From an uncultured Oscillospiraceae bacterium (lineage in GTDB: Bacteria > Bacillota > Clostridia > Oscillospirales > Ruminococcaceae), in NCBI GenBank assembly GCA_934481385.1, contig CAKSPD010000011.1, positions 1 to 39,721 on the forward strand: DNA of 39,721 nt. Reading direction: 5' to 3'. Positions 1 to 7,374 of this stretch are shown here, piece by piece. Each line of letters begins with the position of its first letter. Position 1 is the stretch's first letter. The notes under the pieces were generated by a model that was not told where the DNA came from, did no database searches, and saw only the letters and a list, made by a program, of their open reading frames with translations. The position numbers and the translations under genes are program-made.

Positions 1-3000
1 AGCTGTTACTGTTGCGGATTTGTTAGTATATATTTCAGAAATAATTTCATTTCCAACTGATGAATATGCTGTAACTTTGTATACTTTATTTTCGCTATTC
101 AGAACAGGAAGTTTATCAATACCGATTTTCTGTCCCCATATTCCTCCTAAGAGATATGCAACCTCTCCGCTTGCAAACTGTTCAGATGTTTTTCCACTAA
201 CTTCGGTAAGAGTTCCGATATTATAACCAACAGCTCCACCACTATAAACTGATTTATTATAATAGCTGTTTTCTATTGTGCCATTCCAATTATATCCGCA
301 AACACCGCCAATAGAATAAGAATAACTTGCCCCACTTACTGAGCCAGTGTTATAGCTGTTTTTTATTTTACCATCATTATTTCCGCAAATACCACCAACA
401 TTTTGTACACCATTTACAGAGCCAGTGTTGTAGCTGTTTTCTATTGTACTATTCCTACCATAATTATATCCGCAAATACCGCCAACACTATTACTTGACC
501 CACTTACTGAGCCCGTGTTGTAGCTGTTTGTAATTGTGCCACCCCAATTATATCCGCAAACACCGCCAACATAAAGCTTTCCTTTAAAATATGAATCAAT
601 AATGCCAACATTTTTTATTGTACCGGAATAATTATAACCAAACAAACCAACATAATTAGTACTTTCATTATTGAAATACAATCCGCTGATTGTATGATTA
701 CTTCCGTCAAATATTCCTGTATATTGATTTGAACTATCTCCGATAGGAGTCCATTTAATTGGTTTTGTTAAATCAGTGTTAAGAGTTCCGTCTGCATTAA
801 GAACATTTTTATTTACAACAATATCAGCAGTAAGAATGCCATTTATCTTTTTGTTGCCATTGTTTACCTGCTGTGCAAACCATAAAAGATTACCTGCATT
901 GCCTATCTGATAATAACCATCTACTAATTTTGCAGGTTCATAATCTACTCCGCAAATTGTACAGATACCATTTTCATACTGATGTTCTGAATAAACTGGA
1001 TTTGCTTCTGTATTGGAATAAACATAAGTAATATCGCCCTGATATTTTTCACAGCAACCCAAATAAACTATATTTTGATAAACTGTTTTGCCGTTCAGAA
1101 CAGGAAGTTTATCTTTTTCTATTTCCTGTCCCCATATTCCTCCTAAGCGATATGCAACCTCTCCGCTTGCAAACTGTTTAGCAGTTTTTTTTGTACCGTA
1201 ATAGTTTCTAAATGTTGTTCCGTCAGCGTTGCAGTTTTCAAGATAATAGCTGTTTTTTATTGTGCCAGAATTACTTCCGCAAACACCGCCAACACTATTA
1301 CCTGACCCACTTACAGAGCCAGTGTTGTAGCTGTTTTCTATTGTGTTACCATTATATCCGCAAACACCGCCAACAATAATTGACCCACTTACAGAGCCAG
1401 TGTTGTAGCTGTTTGCTATTGTGCCATTATAATAATTATATCCGCAAACACCGCCAACATTTCTTTCTCCACTTACTAAGCCAGTGTTGTAGCTGTTTTC
1501 TATTGTGCCATTATTATTACTTCCGCAAACACCGCCAACACTATTACCTGACCCACTTACAGAACCAGTGTTGTAGCTGTTTTCTATTTTGCTTTTATTA
1601 TATCCGCAAACACCGCCAACACCAATATTTGACCCACTTACTGAGCCAGTGTTATAGCTGTTTGCTATTGTGCCATTATCATTATGTCCGCAAACACCGC
1701 CAACATAATCTTTTCCTTTGAAATATGAATCAATAACGCCAACATTTTTTATTGTACCGGAATTATTATAACCAAACAAACCAACATAAGTATTATCATT
1801 GAAATACAGTCCGCTGATTGTATAGTTATTTCCATCAAATGTACCTGTATATTGATTTGATTTATTTCCGATAGGAGTCCATTTAATTGGATTTGTTAAA
1901 TTGGAGTTAAGAGTTCCGTCTGCATTAAGAACATTTGTGTTTACAACAATATTTGCTGTAAGAACGGCATTTATATTCACACTGCCACTGTTTACCTGCT
2001 GTGCAAACCATAAAAGATTACCTGCATTGCTTATCTGATAATAACCATCTACTAATTTTGCAGGTTCATAATCCACTCCACAAAATGTACAGATACCGTT
2101 TTCATACTGACGTCCTGAATAAACAGGATTTGCCTCTATATTGGAATAAACATAAGTAATATCACCCTGATGTTCTTCATCGCAACCCAAATAAACTGTA
2201 TTTTTATAAACTTTTTTGCCATTCAGAACAGGGGATTTATCTTTATTGATTTCCTGACCATATATTCCGCCTAAGGAATATGCAACCTCTCCGCTTTTAA
2301 ACTGCTCAGGAGTTTTACCAGTAATATCAAAAGTTCCTTCTTTGTTAGAACCAACAGCGTTATTACTGATTGAATTGTTATAATAGCTGTTTTTAATTGT
2401 GCCATAATAACTATATCCGCAAACACCGCCAACATCTGATGACCCACTTACTGAGCCTGTATTGTAGTTGTTTTCAATTGCACCACCATCATTATGTCCG
2501 CAAACACCGCCAACTATACTGTTACCATTTACTGTGCCTGTGTTATAGACGTTTGTAATTATGTTAATATTCTGTCCGCAAACACCGCCAACAACTTGAT
2601 TTCCACTTACTGAGCCTGTATTGTAGCTGTTTTCTATTGTGCTGGTATCGGATTTATATCCACAAACACCGCCAGCATACATATTTGAACCACTTACTGA
2701 GCCTGCATTGTAGCTGTTTGTAATTTTGCACTTGAGATAATTATATCCGCAAACACCGCCAACCTTTGATGACCCACTTACTGTTCCTGTATTGTAGCTG
2801 TTTTCTATTCTGCCATAATTCATACTTCCGCAAATACCGCCAACATAATTTTTTCCCTTGAAATATGAATCAATAACGCCAACATTTTTTATTGTACCAG
2901 AAACGTTATAACCAAACAAACCAACATAATCAATACTGTCATCATTGAAATACAATCCGCTGATAGTGTGATTCTGTCCGTCAAATGTACCTTGATACTG

Positions 3001-3561
3001 TGAACTGTTTCCGATAGGAGTCCATTTTTTAAAATCTGCCTCGTTGGTAACCTTGCCGTATTCATCAAATTTCAAAGAATCAAGCAAATTGTTATTTACA
3101 ATAATATCTGCTGTAAGAACAGCATTTATTGATGCCTGACCATATTTATTATTTACTTGGTTTGCAAACCAGAAAAGCTGACTGGAGTTGCTTATTTGGT
3201 ATGGATTATTTTGAGTACCGTCACCCTCAGGCTGTTCATACTCATCACTGTTACTTACTGCATAAACAGCGTAATTGCTGTTATACATCTTAACATGATT
3301 ACTTTCGGTTTGTTCATCATTGGACTGAACAAAGACCTCGGTTGTTGTGGAAACAGTTGTTGTTTCTGTTTCCAATGGATTTTCTTCGTTTTCACAGGTA
3401 GTCACTGTGATTTCAGATTCGTAATCTGAATGGATTGAGTTGTTTTCCGCTTCAAAAATCAAATTGTCTTCTGCCATTGCCGGAAATGCACTTGCAGATG
3501 TGGAAAAAATCATCATCGCAGACAAGAGCAGTGCTATTGGTTTTTTCAAGCCTTTTTTCAT
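1..3561 (-). CDS. Large secreted GLUG-repeat surface protein (N-terminal 1187 residues; continues beyond the left edge)
   Basis: The ATG lies at 3561-3559 behind a GGAGG-type site, and the frame stays open to base 1, so the C-terminus is missing. Residues 1 to about 30 form a signal peptide (MKKGLKKP, hydrophobic core, ASAFPAMA). A Thr/Glu-rich linker leads to three tandem modules starting near residues 110, 505 and 880. Each module opens with a segment like YQISNAGNLLWFAQQVN, then VLTADIVVN, WTPIG, a FDGxxxTISGLYF strand, and a run of GLUG-type repeats (VGGVCGYN, GTIENSYNTGSVSGS). Each ends with ASGEVAYxLGGIWGQ and then, at least in modules 1 and 2, a Cys-containing hinge (ENGICTICGVDYEPA). 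The GLUG family occurs in bacterial surface and adhesion proteins, so an extracellular binding or adhesion role is inferred. Each repeat carries Cys in GVCG where GLVG is usual. No sortase signal or dockerin is visible because the end is outside the window. Confidence 0.88.
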   Translation of the reverse strand, partial: MKKGLKKPIALLLSAMMIFSTSASAFPAMAEDNLIFEAENNSIHSDYESEITVTTCENEENPLETETTTVSTTTEVFVQSNDEQTESNHVKMYNSNYAVYAVSNSDEYEQPEGDGTQNNPYQISNSSQLFWFANQVNNKYGQASINAVLTADIIVNNNLLDSLKFDEYGKVTNEADFKKWTPIGNSSQYQGTFDGQNHTISGLYFNDDSIDYVGLFGYNVSGTIKNVGVIDSYFKGKNYVGGICGSMNYGRIENSYNTGTVSGSSKVGGVCGYNYLKCKITNSYNAGSVSGSNMYAGGVCGYKSDTSTIENSYNTGSVSGNQVVGGVCGQNINIITNVYNTGTVNGNSIVGGVCGHNDGGAIENNYNTGSVSGSSDVGGVCGYSYYGTIKNSYYNNSISNNAVGSNKEGTFDITGKTPEQFKSGEVAYSLGGIYGQEINKDKSPVLNGKKVYKNTVYLGCDEEHQGDITYVYSNIEANPVYSGRQYENGICTFCGVDYEPAKLVDGYYQISNAGNLLWFAQQVNSGSVNINAVLTANIVVNTNVLNADGTLNSNLTNPIKWTPIGNKSNQYTGTFDGNNYTISGLYFNDNTYVGLFGYNNSGTIKNVGVIDSYFKGKDYVGGVCGHNDNGTIANSYNTGSVSGSNIGVGGVCGYNKSKIENSYNTGSVSGSGNSVGGVCGSNNNGTIENSYNTGLVSGERNVGGVCGYNYYNGTIANSYNTGSVSGSIIVGGVCGYNGNTIENSYNTGSVSGSGNSVGGVCGSNSGTIKNSYYLENCNADGTTFRNYYGTKKTAKQFASGEVAYRLGGIWGQEIEKDKLPVLNGKTVYQNIVYLGCCEKYQGDITYVYSNTEANPVYSEHQYENGICTICGVDYEPAKLVDGYYQIGNAGNLLWFAQQVNNGNKKINGILTADIVVNKNVLNADGTLNTDLTKPIKWTPIGDSSNQYTGIFDGSNHTISGLYFNNESTNYVGLFGYNYSGTIKNVGIIDSYFKGKLYVGGVCGYNWGGTITNSYNTGSVSGSSNSVGGICGYNYGRNSTIENSYNTGSVNGVQNVGGICGNNDGKIKNSYNTGSVSGASYSYSIGGVCGYNWNGTIENSYYNKSVYSGGAVGYNIGTLTEVSGKTSEQFASGEVAYLLGGIWGQKIGIDKLPVLNSENKVYKVTAYSSVGNEIISEIYTNKSATVTA

Positions 3562-3613
3562 CTTATAACCCTCCTTATATTATTTGGTAATGTTAATGAT
3601 TACCATTTAATAA

Positions 3614-3642
3614 ATTATATCATATTGCGTTGAATTTGTCAA
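3614..3642 (-). promoter_or_regulatory. Sigma-A promoter of the GLUG-repeat gene
   Basis: On the minus strand, TTGACA (3642-3637), a 17-bp spacer and TATAAT (3619-3614) with an extended -10 TG at 3622-3621. Just downstream, 3586-3604 reads GGTAATGTTAATGATTACC, a 6-bp inverted repeat around a 7-bp centre, well placed to be an operator. Confidence 0.8.
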
Positions 3643-3710
3643 TAGATTAAAGTTAATTTAGGTCGAATTTGGTCATATATACTGAAAAATCGTGATTCAT
3701 ATTAGCAATA

Positions 3711-3786
3711 AGAGATATTAATTTGTTATATTTATAAATTTATATGTAATACCTTGTACGGTGTAGCTTAATTTTTTAATATCTCT
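3711..3786. repeat. 11-bp perfect inverted repeat around an AT-rich core
   Basis: AGAGATATTAA at 3711-3721 pairs exactly with TTAATATCTCT at 3776-3786, enclosing 54 nt that include a smaller dyad near ACCTTGTACGGT (3751-3762). No ORF or clear promoter lies inside. It could be a structured transcript or the internal part of the surrounding 3586-3938 element. Apart from this dyad and the two promoters, the stretch 3562-3931 shows no gene. Confidence 0.35.
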
Positions 3787-3881
3787 ATTTTATATCTTGA
3801 ATATAATTACTTTTTACTATTTTAATTTCAAGAAAAATATGTTAAATTTTATTAGATTTATGCTGAATTAATCTGAATGTG

Positions 3882-3910
3882 TTGACATTGTGAATATTAT
3901 ATAGTATAAT
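3882..3910 (+). promoter_or_regulatory. Sigma-A promoter facing the kinase/PqqD cluster
   Basis: TTGACA (3882-3887), a 17-bp spacer and TATAAT (3905-3910). The downstream sequence through 3938 is nearly the same as that below the GLUG promoter, including GGTAAT at 3920-3925, which suggests shared control. It is the only strong plus-strand promoter seen before the cluster at 4249. Confidence 0.7.
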
Positions 3911-3931
3911 TTATTAAATGGTAATTATTGA

Positions 3932-4138
3932 CCTTGCCAATACTCTCTTAAAGTTCATTTTACAAGAGAAAGCTGGAACGGAAGGCTAAAAGCCTGTCGA
4001 GGTATCGGAGCATCACTCACAGATGATGAAATACATTCATGGGAAAATGAACATTTAAAACTTCTTTCTGAAATTGCACCGAAAGAATTTGATATTCTGC
4101 ATTATGTTGCCGTTGCTGAATTAAAAGTAAAAAAGTAA
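3932..4138 (+). pseudogene. C-terminal remnant of a class I SAM-dependent methyltransferase
   Basis: An open frame of 68 codons follows a stop at 3929-3931 and has no start codon or ribosome site. It ends in TAA at 4136-4138. The translation contains FTRESWNGRLKACRGIGASL, then EIHSWENEHLKLL and PKEFDILHYVAVAELKVKK, a pattern I recognise from the C-termini of Methyltransf_11-type SAM methyltransferases in Firmicutes. The SAM-binding N-terminal domain is absent. The stub begins at the right arm of the 34-nt inverted repeat, so loss of the N-terminus probably accompanied insertion or rearrangement there. Family assignment is by remembered pattern only. Confidence 0.55.
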
Positions 4139-4165
4139 TTTATCGGAGAAAAAGGAAGTGTTTGT

Positions 4166-4252
4166 GTGAATACTGATGAAATACAGGTTTTTTCTATGAC
4201 TGAAGTTAATCGAAATTTTTCTAAAGTAGCACGAAAGGAAAAAACTAAATGA
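4166..4252 (+). pseudogene. Truncated Phd/YefM-type antitoxin N-terminus (28 codons), overlapping the kinase start
   Basis: GTG at 4166, 8 nt after GGAA, encodes VNTDEIQVFSMTEVNRNFSK and a few more residues, then TGA at 4250-4252. The segment IQVFSMTEVNRNFSKVAR resembles the N-terminal DNA-binding strand and helix of Phd/YefM antitoxins. The usual continuation is replaced by KEKTK and a stop, so it is a broken antitoxin with no toxin partner. The stop overlaps the ATG of the next gene as ATGA, so its translation could couple to the kinase. It could instead be a genuine short leader ORF. It does not look like a RiPP precursor: there is no Gly-Gly or Cys/Ser/Thr-rich core. Confidence 0.45.
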
Positions 4253-4980
4253 TAATAAGACTTGCTGAGAAAAATATAAAGATAAACAATATTTACCCGT
4301 ATATTGAGAAATATTGTCATGATTATCTGATAGATGAAAATTCTGATGTGGATTTTTCAATTCAGATTTCTCTTTCTGATATAGAATTTGAAAGGAAAAA
4401 ATCTGCTGTTACAGATAAAAAGGAGGGAAATCCCGTCAGAAATTTTTCTGATGAATATCTTGAAACACTTGCAGTATATCGTAAAATAGCTGATAAACTT
4501 CTTGAATATGATACACTTTTATTTCATGGTTCAGTTATAGCAGTAGACGGAAAAGGCTATATTTTTACGGCTAAAAGCGGTACAGGAAAATCAACTCATA
4601 CAAGATTATGGAGAGAATATTTCAGTGAACGTGCAGTTATGATAAATGATGACAAACCGCTTTTGAAAATAAATGAAAAAAGTGTTACAGCTTACGGAAC
4701 AGCATGGGACGGCAAACATCGGCTAAGTACAAATACCTCGGCTGTTATTTACGGACTTTGTATTCTGGAAAGAGATACAGTAAATCATATAGAAAAGGCT
4801 GATAAAAATCAGATATATCCCATAATAGTTCAGCAGACAAACCGTTCACTGATACCGCAGAATGTAATACCTACACTGAAACTTATAGACAGACTTATAA
4901 AAAATGTTCCGATATACAGACTGGGTTGCAATATGGAACAGGAGGCTGTAAGGGTAGCTTTTAATGGTATGCAGATATAA
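4249..4980 (+). CDS. HPr kinase/PEP carboxykinase-like P-loop kinase of a RiPP-type cluster
   Basis: A 243-residue protein. The sequence from about residue 93 reads LLFHGSVIAVDGKGYIFTAK and leads into a Walker A loop, S110-G-T-G-K-S-T116. The acidic motif MINDDKPLL follows near residues 132-140, and YGTAWDGKHRLS near 160. This is the fold signature of HPrK-like kinases, including those in paeninodin-type lasso peptide clusters (which phosphorylate the precursor) and the ScmC type. The first ~80 residues resemble the N-terminal region of such proteins. It overlaps the upstream stub by ATGA and sits 24 nt before the PqqD gene, first in a five-gene run. Inferred role: phosphorylating a peptide substrate. 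It is not the housekeeping HprK, which lacks this context and has a different N-terminal domain. Confidence 0.75.
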   Translation: MIIRLAEKNIKINNIYPYIEKYCHDYLIDENSDVDFSIQISLSDIEFERKKSAVTDKKEGNPVRNFSDEYLETLAVYRKIADKLLEYDTLLFHGSVIAVDGKGYIFTAKSGTGKSTHTRLWREYFSERAVMINDDKPLLKINEKSVTAYGTAWDGKHRLSTNTSAVIYGLCILERDTVNHIEKADKNQIYPIIVQQTNRSLIPQNVIPTLKLIDRLIKNVPIYRLGCNMEQEAVRVAFNGMQI

Positions 4981-5004
4981 ATTTATAATATGGAGGAAAA
5001 TTAT

Positions 5005-5262
5005 ATGAAACTGAAAGATTCTTTTATTTCTTATGACAGTGACGGAACGCAGATTCTTGTTGACACCGGTTCACAGTTTGCCGGATTAATCAGGAGCAAC
5101 AAAACATCTGCTTTTATTGTAGACCTTTTAAGGAACGATACAACAGAAGATGAAATAGTAAATGCCTTGTATGAAAAATATGATGCACCGGAAGATGTAA
5201 TACGCAAAGATGTGCAGAATATAATCAGCAAGCTTAAATCAGTCGGAGCTATTGATGAATAA
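5005..5262 (+). CDS. PqqD-family peptide chaperone (RiPP recognition element)
   Basis: An 85-residue protein. The ATG at 5005 is chosen over 4990 because GGAGG (4992-4996) lies 8 nt before it and would fall inside the gene with the earlier start. The pattern is that of PqqD/RRE domains: an N-terminal beta segment (MKLKDSFISYDSDGTQILVD), a central helix (SNKTSAFIVDLLRNDTTEDE), then VNALYEKYDAPEDVIRKDVQ and a C-terminal helix ending LKSVGAIDE. Such proteins bind leader peptides and present them to modifying enzymes. The stop overlaps the start of the peptidase gene, so the two are translationally coupled. Its presence is the main sign that the cluster handles a ribosomal peptide. Confidence 0.85.
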   Translation: MKLKDSFISYDSDGTQILVDTGSQFAGLIRSNKTSAFIVDLLRNDTTEDEIVNALYEKYDAPEDVIRKDVQNIISKLKSVGAIDE

Positions 5263-5695
5263 AATTTCATTTGACGATTATCTTGAAAAATACGGTTCTC
5301 TTACATATAAAAATACGGGAATAAGTATGCTTCCGCTTTTAAGGCAGGGGAGAGATTCATTTACTGTCCGTTCACTGAATAAAAACGAATCCTGCAAAAA
5401 ATGGGACGTAGTTATGTATAAACGTGAACCAAATCAGTATGTACTTCACAGAATTATAAATGTTCATCAGGACAGCTATGATATTTTGGGTGACAACTGC
5501 ACAGGAATTGAATATAATATCCCGAAAAACAGCGTTATCGGCGTTATGACTGATTTTACACATGGAAAAAAGCATTTTACTGTAAACAATCTGATATACA
5601 AAATTTATGTATGTATATGGTGCAAGCCTTATCATATCAGGATTTTTTTAAAAAAAGCTGTTAATCATTTTATCAGAAAGGGCAGGGGACATTGA
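5255..5695 (+). CDS. S24/S26-family (signal-peptidase-like) serine peptidase
   Basis: A 146-residue protein. The ATG at 5255, 6 nt after GGAG, is preferred to the in-frame TTG at 5252. Motifs in order: TGISMLPLLRQGRD with the nucleophile Ser24, KKWDVVMYKREPN (the box that precedes the base), VLHRIINV with His65, and YDILGDNCTG with Asp80. His in the base position is like SipW/ER-type signal peptidases, not the Lys of typical bacterial enzymes. No strong N-terminal membrane segment is visible; a moderately hydrophobic stretch lies near residues 110-130. In this context it may remove a leader peptide, since the neighbouring exporter lacks a C39 peptidase domain; that role is inferred. It overlaps both neighbours by a few bases. 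Confidence 0.78.
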   Translation: MNKISFDDYLEKYGSLTYKNTGISMLPLLRQGRDSFTVRSLNKNESCKKWDVVMYKREPNQYVLHRIINVHQDSYDILGDNCTGIEYNIPKNSVIGVMTDFTHGKKHFTVNNLIYKIYVCIWCKPYHIRIFLKKAVNHFIRKGRGH

Positions 5696-7374
5696 AAAAA
5701 ACAACTATTTTTATCAGTGAAACTGCCGGAAAGAGTAAATTATATATACTTGTTCTGATAATAATGCAGATACTTCTCGGAGCAAGCGGTGTTTTCTATG
5801 CCACACTTCTCAGAAATATAATTGATTCCGCTGTTTCTCACAACAAAGACAGAATGATAACAAATTCAGTTATATTTGTGTTTCTTGTTGCAGGTCAGAT
5901 TTCAGTAAAAGCAGTTATAAGATTTACGGAGGAACTTACAAGGTCAAGCTGTGAAAATTCATTCAAGAAAAAACTTTTCAGCGACCTTCTCTTTGGCGAT
6001 TACAGCAGAGTAACTTCAAAACATTCAGGTGAATGGCTGAACCGTCTTACTTCCGATACTGTTGTTGTTGCAGACGGACTTGCAAATATTATTCCCGGAG
6101 TTGCAGGAATGTTTACAAAAATGGCAGGAGCTTTGATAATGATTCTTATTATAGAACCAAAATTCTGTTTTATACTTATTCCTGGCGGAGCTTTATTTAT
6201 TGTTCTTACATATACTTTTCGCAGAAGATTAAAGAAACTGCATAAGCAGATGCAGGAAAAAGACGGAAATGTCCGTATTTTCTTGCAGGAACATCTTTCA
6301 AGTCTTGTTGTTCTGAAAGTTTTCGGAAAAGAACAGAACAGTCTTGAATATGCAGATTTGAAAATGAATGAGCATAAAAATGCAAGAATGTCAAAAAATC
6401 GCTTTTCAAATATATGCAATATCGGTTTTGGTACAGTAATGAACGGTGCTTATGTTCTGGGGGCAGTTTACAGTGCTTTCGGAATATATAACGGTACAAT
6501 GTCATATGGAACATTTACTGCTCTTTTACAGCTTATAAGTCAGATACAGAATCCTTTTGCAAATATTACAGGATATTTCCCGAAATATTTTGCAATGACT
6601 GCAAGTGCAGAACGTCTTATGGAAGCACAGTCATACAGTAATATATCAGATAATGTTCTGACTGCTGAACAATCAAAGGAAATTTATGAAAAACAGCTTA
6701 AATCAATATCATTCAGCAATGTATCATTTTCATATGAAAGCAAAGAAGATTTTTCACCGATTCTTGACAATATCAGTTTTGATATAAAAAAAGGTGAATA
6801 TATTGCTGTTACAGGAACATCAGGCTGTGGCAAGTCAACAATGCTTAAAATCCTTATGGGACTTTATCATTCACAGTCCGGAAAAACTGAGGTTTTTCTT
6901 GAAAACGGTGATAAGATTCCTCTTGATAAGCTCCGCAGGCTTTTTGCGTATGTTCCGCAGGGAAATTATCTTATGAGCGGAACTATCCGTGATGTTGTTA
7001 CATTCGGTCAGAAAAACAATGAAGAAGATGTGATAAATGCAATAAATCTTGCATGCGGAGAATTTGTTTTTAAACTTCCTGATGGTATAAATACAATGCT
7101 CGGAGAAAAGGGAGCAGGTCTTTCAGAAGGTCAGATGCAGAGAATTGCAGTTGCAAGAGCTTTATATGCAGACCGTCCGGTTTTGATTCTTGATGAGGCA
7201 ACAAGTGCATTGGACGAAAAAACTGAAAAACAGCTTCTCAATAATCTGAAAAATCTTACAGACAAGAGCGTATTTATTGTAACACACAGACCACAGGTAT
7301 TTTCTATCTGCGAAAAACAACTTCTTTTTACAGATAATGGTATTCAGATAAAGGAGCTTGAAAACAATGCTTAA
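5692..7374 (+). CDS. ABC exporter, fused permease and ATPase (MsbA/LanT-like without C39 domain)
   Basis: A 560-residue protein starting at TTG 5692, which overlaps the TGA of the peptidase gene, with AGGGG just upstream. The membrane domain spans about residues 15-300, with several hydrophobic segments starting at LYILVLIIMQILLG. The ATPase follows: Walker A G375-TSGCGKST, the Q-loop region YVPQGNYLMSG, signature LSEGQ at 477-481, Walker B VLILDEATSALD with D501/E502, and an H-loop in VTHRP. It is a half-transporter expected to homodimerise and export a peptide or other product. There is no N-terminal cysteine peptidase domain, so cleavage must come from another enzyme such as the S26-like neighbour. 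The following gene starts 8 nt before its stop. Confidence 0.92.
   Translation: MKKTTIFISETAGKSKLYILVLIIMQILLGASGVFYATLLRNIIDSAVSHNKDRMITNSVIFVFLVAGQISVKAVIRFTEELTRSSCENSFKKKLFSDLLFGDYSRVTSKHSGEWLNRLTSDTVVVADGLANIIPGVAGMFTKMAGALIMILIIEPKFCFILIPGGALFIVLTYTFRRRLKKLHKQMQEKDGNVRIFLQEHLSSLVVLKVFGKEQNSLEYADLKMNEHKNARMSKNRFSNICNIGFGTVMNGAYVLGAVYSAFGIYNGTMSYGTFTALLQLISQIQNPFANITGYFPKYFAMTASAERLMEAQSYSNISDNVLTAEQSKEIYEKQLKSISFSNVSFSYESKEDFSPILDNISFDIKKGEYIAVTGTSGCGKSTMLKILMGLYHSQSGKTEVFLENGDKIPLDKLRRLFAYVPQGNYLMSGTIRDVVTFGQKNNEEDVINAINLACGEFVFKLPDGINTMLGEKGAGLSEGQMQRIAVARALYADRPVLILDEATSALDEKTEKQLLNNLKNLTDKSVFIVTHRPQVFSICEKQLLFTDNGIQIKELENNA

Larger units (their letters stand above)
3586..3938. repeat. 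34-nt imperfect inverted repeat with outward-facing promoters at both ends
   Basis: The left arm is 3586-3619 and the right arm 3905-3938, in opposite orientation, about 30 of 34 positions identical. They share TATAAT followed by TTATTAAATGGTAAT and a diverged outer dyad. Both arms contain the -10 box of a promoter firing outward: left into the GLUG gene, right toward the kinase cluster. The core of about 285 bp is AT-rich with no ORF. It could be a MITE-like element, a duplicated promoter/operator module, or two promoters under one regulator. I see no convincing target-site duplication. A methyltransferase stub begins at the right end, consistent with insertion or rearrangement there. Confidence 0.5.

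Noticed and set aside
300..2850. A recurring motif like TCCGCAAACACCGCCAAC every 65-90 nt on the plus strand, resembling a CRISPR array
   Set aside because: The spacing varies and the whole stretch is an open minus-strand frame in which the motif encodes VGGVCG of GLUG repeats; the 'spacers' are also repetitive.
4166..4252. The 28-codon ORF as a RiPP precursor for the kinase cluster
   Set aside because: Its sequence matches a Phd/YefM N-terminus and lacks a leader/core layout; more likely an antitoxin stub.
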